Shown here piece after piece: positions 11,110 through 20,348 of a stretch of DNA of 64,000 nucleotides. The notes under the pieces were generated by a model. It worked only from the letters and a program-made list of their open reading frames with translations. It was not told the DNA's origin and ran no database searches. The translations under genes were made by a program, and so were the position numbers. The stretch is taken from assembly GCA_027459605.1 (NCBI GenBank), contig DAIDHR010000006.1, positions 1 to 64,000 on the forward strand, written 5' to 3'. Each line of letters begins with the position of its first letter. The first letter of the stretch is position 1. This DNA comes from Alphaproteobacteria bacterium. GTDB taxonomy: Bacteria; Pseudomonadota; Alphaproteobacteria; UBA9655.

Positions 11110-13038
11110 ATGCAAACTTTAGCAATCTTAGTTGTTTTTTTACCTCTAATCGGTTTTCTGCTTGCAGGGATCTTAGGTCAAAAATTGGGAGATCGTTTTA
11201 GCCAACTTGCCACTTGTGGCCTTATGGGATTCTCCACAGTCTTCTCGGTTTATATTTTTTTTCAACTCGGGCTTCATGGACAGTCTCTATCGGTTCCATT
11301 ATTCACATGGATTCATGTAGAATTTTTTGAAGTTGAGTGGGGAATTCAGCTCGACAGTCTCAGCATTGTCATGATAGCTGTCGTTACTGTCGTTTCCTTT
11401 ATGGTTCACATTTACTCTGTAGGTTATATGAAGGGCGATCCTGGGGTTCCCCGGTTTATGTCCTATTTGAGCCTTTTTACCTTTTTTATGCTGTCTCTCG
11501 TGACGGCACCGAATCTTCTTCAAATGTTCTTTGGATGGGAGGGGGTTGGACTTTGTTCCTACCTTTTGATTGGATATTGGTACGATCGAGACAGCGCAAA
11601 TATTGCTGCAATTAAAGCTTTCATTGTCAATCGCATCGGGGATATAGGTTTTGTTTTAGGAATTTTAACTATTTTCGGGATCTTTGGAACCGTTGATTTT
11701 TCAGCTGTCTTCGAACTTGTTCCAGAGCATCAAAATGATACATTTTCTTTTTTGATGGGCAAATATCATGCTTTGACGCTTGCTACTCTTTTGCTCTTTA
11801 TTGGTGCCATGGGAAAGTCTGCTCAAATAGGCCTCCATACATGGCTTCCTGATGCAATGGAAGGCCCAACCCCAGTTTCTGCGCTTATCCATGCAGCTAC
11901 CATGGTTACGGCAGGGGTCTTTATGATCGTCCGTGTTTCTCCTCTCCTTGAGTATGCTCCCTTGACGCGAGAGTTCATCACCCTTATTGGTGCGGCGACT
12001 GCGCTCATTACCGCAACGATTGCATGTGTTCAAAATGATATAAAAAGAATTATTGCTTATTCAACATGTAGCCAACTTGGGTATATGTTTATGGCAGCAG
12101 GCCTTTCAGGCTATAGCGCCTCGATGTTCCATTTGACAACGCATGCCTTTTTTAAGGCGCTGCTTTTCTTAGGAGCGGGGTCGGTCATTCACGCAATGTC
12201 AGATGAACATGATATTCAAAAAATGGGGGGGATTTGGAAGTATATACCGATTACGTATGTTGTCATGTGGATTGGAAGTATGGCCTTAGCAGGAATTCCT
12301 TTCTTTTCTGGCTTTTACTCAAAAGACATCATTATTGATGTGGAGTGGGTCTCACAATTGCCTGTTGGAAAAATTGCTTATGTGTTGGCGATAGCTGCTG
12401 CAATCTTAACCGCTTTTTATTCATGGCGCCTTCTCTTGTTGACTTTTCATGGAAAACCCCGTGCTGGTGATGCGGTGATGAGCTATATTCATGAGTCTCC
12501 GCTTATCATACTCATTCCTTTGGTTGTCTTAGCCATAGGATCTTTATTTTCAGGATCTCTTTTATATGATCTTTTTGTTGGAGAGGGGACAACCTTCTGG
12601 GGAGCTGCTATATTTGTCTTGCCTGAAGATGATGTCATGACTCCTGCTCATCACGTGGTTCATTGGGTTGAATGGTCTCCCTCCATTGCCGCATTTTTAG
12701 GAATTGGGGTTGCTTACCTTTTTTATGTATATGAGACTGATTGGCCGGAAAAATTCGCGACTACCTTTAAAAAAACCTATTTGTTTGTATACAACAAATG
12801 GTACTTTGACGAACTTTATCAATGGCTTTTTGTTAATCCTTCCTTAAAATTTGGAAAAGTCTTATGGGAAGAAGGGGATCAAGAAGCCATTGATGGCCTA
12901 GGACCCAATGGGTTAGCTACCCTATCCGTTGCAAGTGGAGGGGTGTTGTGTCGTCTTCAAACGGGTTATGTTTACCACTATGCATTTGCCATGATCATCG
13001 GCCTTGTCCTGATGATGGGATGGTACTTTTTTATGTGA
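11110..13038 (+). CDS. nuoL: NADH-quinone oxidoreductase subunit L
   Basis: GWEGVGLCSYLLIGYWYDR...HTWLPDAMEGPTPVSALIHAATMVTAGVFM. Confidence 0.98.
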   Translation: MQTLAILVVFLPLIGFLLAGILGQKLGDRFSQLATCGLMGFSTVFSVYIFFQLGLHGQSLSVPLFTWIHVEFFEVEWGIQLDSLSIVMIAVVTVVSFMVHIYSVGYMKGDPGVPRFMSYLSLFTFFMLSLVTAPNLLQMFFGWEGVGLCSYLLIGYWYDRDSANIAAIKAFIVNRIGDIGFVLGILTIFGIFGTVDFSAVFELVPEHQNDTFSFLMGKYHALTLATLLLFIGAMGKSAQIGLHTWLPDAMEGPTPVSALIHAATMVTAGVFMIVRVSPLLEYAPLTREFITLIGAATALITATIACVQNDIKRIIAYSTCSQLGYMFMAAGLSGYSASMFHLTTHAFFKALLFLGAGSVIHAMSDEHDIQKMGGIWKYIPITYVVMWIGSMALAGIPFFSGFYSKDIIIDVEWVSQLPVGKIAYVLAIAAAILTAFYSWRLLLLTFHGKPRAGDAVMSYIHESPLIILIPLVVLAIGSLFSGSLLYDLFVGEGTTFWGAAIFVLPEDDVMTPAHHVVHWVEWSPSIAAFLGIGVAYLFYVYETDWPEKFATTFKKTYLFVYNKWYFDELYQWLFVNPSLKFGKVLWEEGDQEAIDGLGPNGLATLSVASGGVLCRLQTGYVYHYAFAMIIGLVLMMGWYFFM

Positions 13039-13056
13039 AGCGATAAAGGAAAAAGG

Positions 13057-14802
13057 ATGGCTGGACTTCCGCTACTAAGTATGACTATTTTTCTTCCCCT
13101 TTTGGGAGCACTTGCTATTTTTCTGAACTGGGGAAATGGAGGGATAGCCCAAGCAAATAATGCAAGATGGGTTGCCTTATGGGCGTCACTTGTAACGTTA
13201 GGTTTAACTTTAACCCTTTGTGGAAATTTTGATTCTACATCATCGAATTTCCAGCTTGAGGATAAGTTCCAATGGATGCCTCTTTTAAATGTTGGCTACC
13301 ATGTTGGAGTTGATGGAATTTCTCTCCCCTTGATCGTTCTTTCGGCTCTTTTAATACCGGTTAGCATTCTTGCGAGTTGGACGTCAATCGAAGAGCGTGT
13401 GGCTGAGTATATGATTGCTTTTTTAGTGCTAGAAACGATGTTAATCGGGATGTTTTCAGCTCTAGACTTTATTCTCTTCTATATATTTTTTGAAGGAGTG
13501 TTAATTCCAATGTTCCTCATCATCGGAATTTGGGGAGGACCTAATCGGGTTTATGCAGCATTTAAGTTTTTTCTCTATACCCTCTTAGGGTCTGTCCTTA
13601 GCTTGATCGCAATTATTTATGTTTACTTTGAAGTCGGAAGTAGTGATATTCCTTTGGCTTTAACGACCCCTTTTAGCCCAGAAATTCAAATTTGGTTGTG
13701 GATTGCCTTTTTTGCTTCCTTTGCGGTTAAGATCCCCATGTGGCCACTTCATACATGGCTTCCTGATGCGCACGTTGAAGCTCCTACAGCAGGATCGGTT
13801 ATTTTAGCTGGAGTCCTCTTGAAAATGGGGGGATATGGTTTTATTCGCTTTTCTATCCCGATGTTTCCAGAAGCTTCGGCATACTTTACACCTTTCATTT
13901 TTACTTTAAGCATCATTGCAATTATATATACCTCTCTTGTTGCTCTTGCTCAGAAAGATATGAAAAAACTGATTGCCTATTCATCAGTGGCTCACATGGG
14001 GTTTGTAACCCTTGGTATTTTTACTGTTGATGCGCAAGGGATGCAGGGGGCCATAACTCAGATGGTCAGTCATGGTCTTATTTCTGCTGCCTTATTCCTT
14101 TGTGTGGGAGTTGTTTATGATCGAATTCATAGCCGAGAGATTGCAGATTATGGGGGGCTTGTGCATAGGATGCCGCGCTATGCTGCGGTTTTTATGGTCT
14201 TCATGTTGGCTTCCGTTGGCCTTCCTGGGACAAGTGGGTTTGTTGGAGAATTTCTTGTTCTTTTAGGAACTTATCAGATCAACACATGGGTAACAACTTT
14301 AGCATCCACAGGGATGGTTTTAGGAGCTGCCTATGCCTTGTGGTTGTACCGTAGGGTTATCTTTGGAGTTCTGCAAAAACCGAAGTTAAAGGCTATAGTG
14401 GACCTTCATTGGCGAGAGAATCTTGTGTTTTCTCCCCTTTTGGCAGGTACCTTAATCCTTGGGTTTTATCCAATGCCGCTATTGACTATGATTGATACGT
14501 CCGTTGCGAATGTGATCGATCAATATAACATTGCTCTTGATCCAGAAGGGGAGAGGTTTTTTAAAACCAAAAAATCCATGGAAATGGCCTCTTACCACCA
14601 GACAAATTTTTTTCCGAAACATTATTGCGAAGCGCCAAAGGCGCTAAAGCAATCCAAAATGGTGCAAGATAATAGGCTTTCTGGATTGCTTCGCTTCGCT
14701 CGCAATGACAATAACCTATTGAATTTAAAGTACTTTATAAAAATGTTTGGTGATGAACAATGGCCTTATATAAGTTGTATAGGTAATGGGAGTGAGGCAT
14801 GA
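13057..14802 (+). CDS. nuoM: NADH-quinone oxidoreductase subunit M with repeat-derived C-terminal extension
   Basis: HTWLPDAHVEAPTAGSVILAGVLLKMGGYGF; C-terminal residues from about codon 522 (HYCEAPKALKQSKMVQDNRLSGLLRFARNDNN) are translated dispersed repeat. Confidence 0.95.
   Translation: MAGLPLLSMTIFLPLLGALAIFLNWGNGGIAQANNARWVALWASLVTLGLTLTLCGNFDSTSSNFQLEDKFQWMPLLNVGYHVGVDGISLPLIVLSALLIPVSILASWTSIEERVAEYMIAFLVLETMLIGMFSALDFILFYIFFEGVLIPMFLIIGIWGGPNRVYAAFKFFLYTLLGSVLSLIAIIYVYFEVGSSDIPLALTTPFSPEIQIWLWIAFFASFAVKIPMWPLHTWLPDAHVEAPTAGSVILAGVLLKMGGYGFIRFSIPMFPEASAYFTPFIFTLSIIAIIYTSLVALAQKDMKKLIAYSSVAHMGFVTLGIFTVDAQGMQGAITQMVSHGLISAALFLCVGVVYDRIHSREIADYGGLVHRMPRYAAVFMVFMLASVGLPGTSGFVGEFLVLLGTYQINTWVTTLASTGMVLGAAYALWLYRRVIFGVLQKPKLKAIVDLHWRENLVFSPLLAGTLILGFYPMPLLTMIDTSVANVIDQYNIALDPEGERFFKTKKSMEMASYHQTNFFPKHYCEAPKALKQSKMVQDNRLSGLLRFARNDNNLLNLKYFIKMFGDEQWPYISCIGNGSEA
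14620..14709. repeat. Dispersed palindromic element inside nuoM 3' end
   Basis: cattattgcgaagcgccaaaggcgctaaagcaatcc ... ggattgcttcgcttcgctcgcaatgac inverted arms, related to copies elsewhere in the window. Confidence 0.85.
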
Positions 14803-16289
14803 TTGGCTTTTTTGCGCCTGATTTTAAACTTATCATTCCTGAACTCATCTTATTGGTTACTTCCTTGCTTCTGTTGATAGGGGGGGCTTTATATAAATCT
14901 GGAAATCCAGATTTACCACGCAGATTTAGCCAGTATGCCATCGTAGCTCTTTTAATCGCATTAGTTGTTTTAGTCCTTCAATATAAGCCCACTGAAAAGT
15001 GGATTACCTTTGAAGGACTAATTCTCCAAGATGATTTCGTTTATTTTGCTAAAATTCTTATTCTTGCTGGAACGGCAGCAGTTCTTGCTGTTTCAATTCC
15101 TGTACTCTCAAAAGAAAATATAACGTCTTATGAACATTCAATTCTCATTCTGCTTGCAACAGTTGGGATGATGTTGATGGTTGAATCAAACGATTTTATG
15201 GCCTTGTTTATAGGGCTTGAGATGCAAGGCTTGTGTCTTTATGTCCTTGCAGGATTAAATCGCGATCGGCTTCTTTCTTCTGAAGCGGCATTGAAATATT
15301 TCGTCTTGGGAGCTCTTGCCACATGTCTATACCTGTATGGGGCGAGCCTTATTTATGGGTTTTCCGGTTCTACTAATTTTGAAGTCTTAGGAGATGTTAT
15401 TCGTATTCAAAGCAATGAGGGGTTAGGCATAGGGTTGCTTGTTGGGATTGTTTTTATTGTGGCGGCTTTAGCCTTTAAGGTGTCTGCCGTTCCCTTTCAT
15501 ATGTGGACACCCGATGTGTATCAAGGATGTTCTACTCCTATTACAGCTTTTATAGCAGCAGCTCCTAAGGTAGCTGGCATGATCGTATTTCTTCGGTTGA
15601 TGATGAGCCCCTTTTTGCTTCTTTATGGAGAATGGCAGGAGCTCATTTTCTTTCTTTCTTTTGCTTCTATGGTGGTTGGTGCTTTTGCGGCCCTGCGTCA
15701 AAATGATCTTAAGCGTTTATTAGCTTATAGTGCTATAGGACAAATGGGTTACATTCTCCTTGGCCTTGCAGCAGGGAATGATGAGGGAATCCAAGCCGTT
15801 TTTGTATATTTGACTATATACCTCATCATGATCATCGGGACTTTCGGATGTCTTTTATGCTTGCGTGGTAAAGGGTATGAGGGGGTCCAATATATTGAGG
15901 ATCTATCCGGAATTTCAACACTTCACCCAAAAATAGCGTTTGCTCTTGCAATATTTATGTTCTCTATGGCAGGTATTCCTCCCTTAGCTGGTTTTTTTGC
16001 GAAATTTTACGTTTTTAAAGCAGCCATATCAGCGGGGCTCTTTGGGTTGGCCATTGCGGGCGTTCTTACGTCTGTTGTTGCTTCTTACTATTATTTAAAG
16101 ATCGTAAAGGTCATGTATTTCGATCGCGTTCCAGAAATTCCCACCCCATCTTACGGGCAAATCCTAACGCTTTCGCCTGAGCTAAAGATTGTCCTGAACT
16201 TCTTTGCCATTGTCATTTTGTTTTTCTTTGTTTTTCCTAATCCATTGCTTGAGATGGCTCAACTCGCTGCCCTAGCTATTCTAAGTTAA
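14799..16289 (+). CDS. nuoN: NADH-quinone oxidoreductase subunit N
   Basis: Proton-pumping membrane subunit motif (AFKVSAVPFHMWTPDVYQGCSTPITAFIAAAPKVAG); ATGA overlap with nuoM. Confidence 0.97.
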   Translation: MIGFFAPDFKLIIPELILLVTSLLLLIGGALYKSGNPDLPRRFSQYAIVALLIALVVLVLQYKPTEKWITFEGLILQDDFVYFAKILILAGTAAVLAVSIPVLSKENITSYEHSILILLATVGMMLMVESNDFMALFIGLEMQGLCLYVLAGLNRDRLLSSEAALKYFVLGALATCLYLYGASLIYGFSGSTNFEVLGDVIRIQSNEGLGIGLLVGIVFIVAALAFKVSAVPFHMWTPDVYQGCSTPITAFIAAAPKVAGMIVFLRLMMSPFLLLYGEWQELIFFLSFASMVVGAFAALRQNDLKRLLAYSAIGQMGYILLGLAAGNDEGIQAVFVYLTIYLIMIIGTFGCLLCLRGKGYEGVQYIEDLSGISTLHPKIAFALAIFMFSMAGIPPLAGFFAKFYVFKAAISAGLFGLAIAGVLTSVVASYYYLKIVKVMYFDRVPEIPTPSYGQILTLSPELKIVLNFFAIVILFFFVFPNPLLEMAQLAALAILS

Positions 16290-16298
16290 AGGTGGGGC

Positions 16299-17036
16299 GT
16301 GGTTTCTTTTTATTTTTTTGATTCTCTTTCGAGCACAATGGATGAAGCCCGTTTGAGGGCTCTAAAAGGAGCTGAGGAAGGATCAGTTATTGTGGCCCAT
16401 GAACAGACTGAAGGACGAGGCCGTAGAGGACGGGTATGGGAGTCAATCAAAGGAAATTTGCACTTTACGTATATTACCTATTGTAAGGCATCTCTCACTA
16501 TAGCTCCTCACCTGTCTTTTGTGGCGTGTGTTGCTGTTGGAGAAACCTTACGTTCCTTCCTATCTCCCATAAATCATATATCCTATAAATGGCCAAATGA
16601 CATCCTTCTCAATGAAAAAAAGGTAGGAGGTTTACTTCTTGAGACAGTTTCTCTGCCTGGAAAAAAGGAGACTTGTTATTTGATTGGATGTGGTTTGAAT
16701 TTAATAAACTATCCTAAAAATGCACGCTATCCTACGACTTCTTTTCAAAATGAAGGGATTTACCTATCATTAGAGGAAGTTTTGCCTGGCATCGCAACCT
16801 CTCTTGAGCATTATACTTCACTTTGGAAAAGGGAAGGATTTGCCTCTATCCATGATTTATGGATGGACAGGGCTGCGAATCTTGAAAGGGTAATTACTAT
16901 TGATTTACAAGGAAAAACTCATGAAGGTGTTTTTAAAGGTATCGATGCGGAAGGTGCTGGGCTCCTGCTTACCTCACAAGGCATAGCCAGATTTACCGCA
17001 GGGGAAGTAATTATGGGGGAAAAGCCATGCTGCTAG
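16299..17036 (+). CDS. birA: Biotin--[acetyl-CoA-carboxylase] ligase
   Basis: EQTEGRGRRGRVWESIKGNLHFT; YKWPNDILLNEKKVGGLLLE. Confidence 0.93.
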   Translation: MVSFYFFDSLSSTMDEARLRALKGAEEGSVIVAHEQTEGRGRRGRVWESIKGNLHFTYITYCKASLTIAPHLSFVACVAVGETLRSFLSPINHISYKWPNDILLNEKKVGGLLLETVSLPGKKETCYLIGCGLNLINYPKNARYPTTSFQNEGIYLSLEEVLPGIATSLEHYTSLWKREGFASIHDLWMDRAANLERVITIDLQGKTHEGVFKGIDAEGAGLLLTSQGIARFTAGEVIMGEKPCC

Positions 17037-17809
17037 TTATTGATTCAGGAAATACGAACGTTGTACTCGGATTATATAAGGGCCTCCAGAAAATTAACCA
17101 CTGGCGCCTTAAAAATGACCCTCAGCGCCCCGCAGATGAGTATATTGCTTTTATAAATCAATGGATAAATTTGTCAGGATTTAATCTAGAGACTATAATA
17201 GATGTGATTATTTCTTCTGTTGTTCCTGAAACATTATTTCATCTTAAACAGATGGTAAGCACGTATTTCAAAAACAAGCCCTTTGTCATAGGAGAGTCCA
17301 ATATTAACCTGCAGATAAATGTAAAAATTGATGATCCCCAGAGTTTAGGGGCGGATCGACTTGTTAATGCCTTTGGAGGATATCGCCTTTATGGAGGGCC
17401 CCTTGTAATTATAGATTTTGGAACAGCCACAACATTTGATATTGTTGATGAGGAAGGAAGTTATATTGGAGGTTTAATTGCACCAGGAGTTAATCTTTCC
17501 CTTAAGGCCCTTTATGAAGCAGGGGCTAAACTTCCCCCAACCACCTTTGCTCGACCTAATCAGGTCATAGCAAAAGCAACGCAAACTGCAATGCAAGCAG
17601 GCTGTTACTGGGGGTATGTGGGGATGATAGAGGGACTAGCGACGCGGACTCAAGAAGAGTATAAGACTTTATATGGCTCTTCAGAGTTGACGTTTGTCGC
17701 GACCGGAGGGCTCTCCTCACTTTTTTCGGATGAACTTCCTATTATACAGCATGTAAATGAAAGCCTTACACTTGATAGCCTTGCTGAAATCTACGAAAGC
17801 TGTAAATAA
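17027..17809 (+). CDS. coaX: Type III pantothenate kinase
   Basis: MLLVIDSGNTNVVLGLY; GADRLVNAFGGYRLYGGPLVIIDFGTATTFD. Confidence 0.95.
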   Translation: MLLVIDSGNTNVVLGLYKGLQKINHWRLKNDPQRPADEYIAFINQWINLSGFNLETIIDVIISSVVPETLFHLKQMVSTYFKNKPFVIGESNINLQINVKIDDPQSLGADRLVNAFGGYRLYGGPLVIIDFGTATTFDIVDEEGSYIGGLIAPGVNLSLKALYEAGAKLPPTTFARPNQVIAKATQTAMQAGCYWGYVGMIEGLATRTQEEYKTLYGSSELTFVATGGLSSLFSDELPIIQHVNESLTLDSLAEIYESCK

Positions 17810-17955
17810 CCTGAATATTAATTTGCAACTCTTATATTCTCTTTTTTAGGCATCGTGCATCTTGACAAGTCAGTTTAAAAACTTAAAGTTCGGGTTAAAG
17901 GTGAAATTGAGACTGCTATGGGATTTTTACTAATATAGGGTCTTTGGATTTAGCA

Positions 17956-19074
17956 ATGAAAACTATTCTTTTTACTTTTGGCACAAGACCTGAAGCAATT
18001 AAACTTGCTCCTCTTATTAATCTGTTAAAAAAGAATAAAAATATTAAAACGATTGTGTGTGTTACAGCCCAACATCGCCAAATGTTAGACCAAGTTCTTG
18101 ATTTATTTGGCATAGAGCCAGACATTGATCTGAACTTAATGAAACCTGGGCAGGATTTGGTGGGGGTTACCGCTGAAATACTAACTAACTTTCAAAAAGT
18201 TATTCAAAAGATCAGGCCTGATTGGGTTGTCGTCCATGGAGATACAACCACAACATTTGCCGCTGCCTTAGCTGCATTCTATGAAAAAACTCCTATTGCG
18301 CATGTTGAAGCAGGACTAAGAACTGGAAATTTTTATGCCCCTTGGCCAGAAGAAATGAACAGAACCTTTACAGGCAAGCTTTCGGCTCTTCACTTTGCTC
18401 CTACAGAAAAATCTAAATTAAATTTATTGAAAGAGGGGGTGCCTGAGGACACCATCCATATTACAGGAAACACAGTTATTGATGCCTTGCTAGAGACTCA
18501 AAAAGTGTTTTTAAATGATGCTCAAATGCGCGAGAAGTTAAATGAGAGATTTTCTTTTTTGGATCCTCATAAGAAAACGCTTCTCGTAACCGGCCACAGG
18601 CGTGAAAATTTTGGTCAGGGGTTTGAGAATATTTGCGAGAGTGTGAGAGCTCTTGCTGATCGGGAAGACCTTCAAATTATTTTTCCAGTCCATTTGAATC
18701 CAAACGTCCAAAGTCCTGTTAAACGCATGTTAGGGGGACACCCTCGAATTTTTTTGATCGACCCTCTCGATTATTTGCCATTTGTTTACCTTATGCACCA
18801 TTCTTATATGATTTTAACGGATTCAGGGGGGGTTCAAGAAGAAGCTCCATCTTTGGGAAAACCGGTTTTGGTCATGCGTGAGACAACTGAGCGTCCAGAG
18901 GCGGTCGAAGCAGGTACAGTTCTACTTGTTGGGACGGATTATAGTAAGATCGTTGATAATGTTTCTCTTCTTTTAGACGATAAGGCAACCTATGAAAAAT
19001 TCTCTAAGGCTCATAATCCTTATGGAGATGGGCTTGCATCTGGAAGAATTCTGGATATATTACTTCGGCATTGA
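17956..19074 (+). CDS. wecB: UDP-N-acetylglucosamine 2-epimerase (non-hydrolysing)
   Basis: FGTRPEAIKLAPLI; VHGDTTTTFAAALAAFYEKTPIAHVEAGLRTG; LTDSGGVQEEAPSLGKPVLVMRETTERPE. Confidence 0.95.
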   Translation: MKTILFTFGTRPEAIKLAPLINLLKKNKNIKTIVCVTAQHRQMLDQVLDLFGIEPDIDLNLMKPGQDLVGVTAEILTNFQKVIQKIRPDWVVVHGDTTTTFAAALAAFYEKTPIAHVEAGLRTGNFYAPWPEEMNRTFTGKLSALHFAPTEKSKLNLLKEGVPEDTIHITGNTVIDALLETQKVFLNDAQMREKLNERFSFLDPHKKTLLVTGHRRENFGQGFENICESVRALADREDLQIIFPVHLNPNVQSPVKRMLGGHPRIFLIDPLDYLPFVYLMHHSYMILTDSGGVQEEAPSLGKPVLVMRETTERPEAVEAGTVLLVGTDYSKIVDNVSLLLDDKATYEKFSKAHNPYGDGLASGRILDILLRH

Positions 19075-19097
19075 GTTTGATAAATTAGGAGGATCCC

Positions 19098-20348
19098 TTG
19101 CATTTTAGGCAGATTTGTTTAGTTGGCCTTGGGTATATAGGTCTTCCAACTGCGGCCGTTTTTGCATCACGAGGTATTAATGTTATAGGGGCTGATATTA
19201 ATTCTAAAGTCGTAGAGGCAGTTAATTGTGGGAAGGTCCATATTATAGAGCCTGGTCTTGACCTTCTTGTAAAAGAAGTTGTTGCGTCTCGGAAACTGAC
19301 AGCTTATTTAACGCCGCAAGAGGCAGATGCTTATGTCATCGCAGTTCCAACCCCTTTTGTGGAGGGGCATGAGCCAGATCTTTCTTATGTATTTGAAGCA
19401 AGTAAATCAATTGCTCCTTTGTTGAAAAAGGGGGACTTAGTTGTACTCGAATCAACGTCTCCTGTGGGGACAACAGAGCAAATTTCTAAACTATTGTCTG
19501 AAATACGCCCAGATCTTTCGTTTCCTCATGCAGATCAGCATAATCCAGATATAAATGTTGCGTATTGTCCTGAAAGAATTTTACCAGGAAAAGCGTTAAA
19601 AGAACTCGTTGAAAATGATCGTATTATTGGGGGAGTTTCTCCCGCTTGTTCAAAGAGAGCGACCGAACTCTACAAAATCTTTGTCCAAGCCGAATGTCTT
19701 TTAACACAAGCCAAAACAGCAGAGATGGCAAAGTTAACTGAAAATGCCTTCAGAGACGTTAATATCGCCTTTGCAAATGAGCTTAGCCATATCTGTGAAA
19801 AGCTACAGATTAATGTCTGGGAGCTTATCAAACTTGCTAATCACCACCCTCGAGTGAATATATTACGCCCAGGCCCAGGGGTAGGGGGGCATTGCATCGC
19901 TGTCGATCCTTGGTTTTTGGTGTGGACTTGCCCTGAAGAAGCAAAAATGATTCGTCTTGCGAGAGAAATTAATGATAGTAAACCTCAGCACGTCATTCAT
20001 AAAATAGAAACTTTATCTCAACAACTTAATGACCCATCAATTGCGTGTTTCGGCCTTTCCTTTAAGCCGGATATTGATGATTTAAGAGAGAGCCCAGCTT
20101 TAGAAATTGTAAAACATCTTGCCCAAAATAATCAGAAGCAACAATTTTTTGTTGTTGAGCCTAATATTTCTGAGCTTCCAAAGGATCTAAAAAACTTGTC
20201 CAATATTCAGCTTACCTCAACTCAGCAAGCCCTTGAAAAAGCCAAAGTTGCTCTCATGCTTGTAAACCATAAGGAATTTTATGAGATTCCTGCTTCCCAA
20301 TTGAAAGACCATCATATTGTTGATACGCAAGGAGTTTGGGTGGCATGA
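19098..20348 (+). CDS. wecC: UDP-N-acetyl-D-mannosamine dehydrogenase (UDP-ManNAcA forming)
   Basis: CLVGLGYIGLPTAAVFASRGINVIGADIN; GPGVGGHCIAVDPWFLV; follows wecB; TTG start. Confidence 0.93.
   Translation: MHFRQICLVGLGYIGLPTAAVFASRGINVIGADINSKVVEAVNCGKVHIIEPGLDLLVKEVVASRKLTAYLTPQEADAYVIAVPTPFVEGHEPDLSYVFEASKSIAPLLKKGDLVVLESTSPVGTTEQISKLLSEIRPDLSFPHADQHNPDINVAYCPERILPGKALKELVENDRIIGGVSPACSKRATELYKIFVQAECLLTQAKTAEMAKLTENAFRDVNIAFANELSHICEKLQINVWELIKLANHHPRVNILRPGPGVGGHCIAVDPWFLVWTCPEEAKMIRLAREINDSKPQHVIHKIETLSQQLNDPSIACFGLSFKPDIDDLRESPALEIVKHLAQNNQKQQFFVVEPNISELPKDLKNLSNIQLTSTQQALEKAKVALMLVNHKEFYEIPASQLKDHHIVDTQGVWVA

Noticed and set aside
17862-17890. TTGACA promoter-like sequence upstream of wecB
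   Set aside because: The -10 region at expected spacing is poor; not strong enough to annotate.
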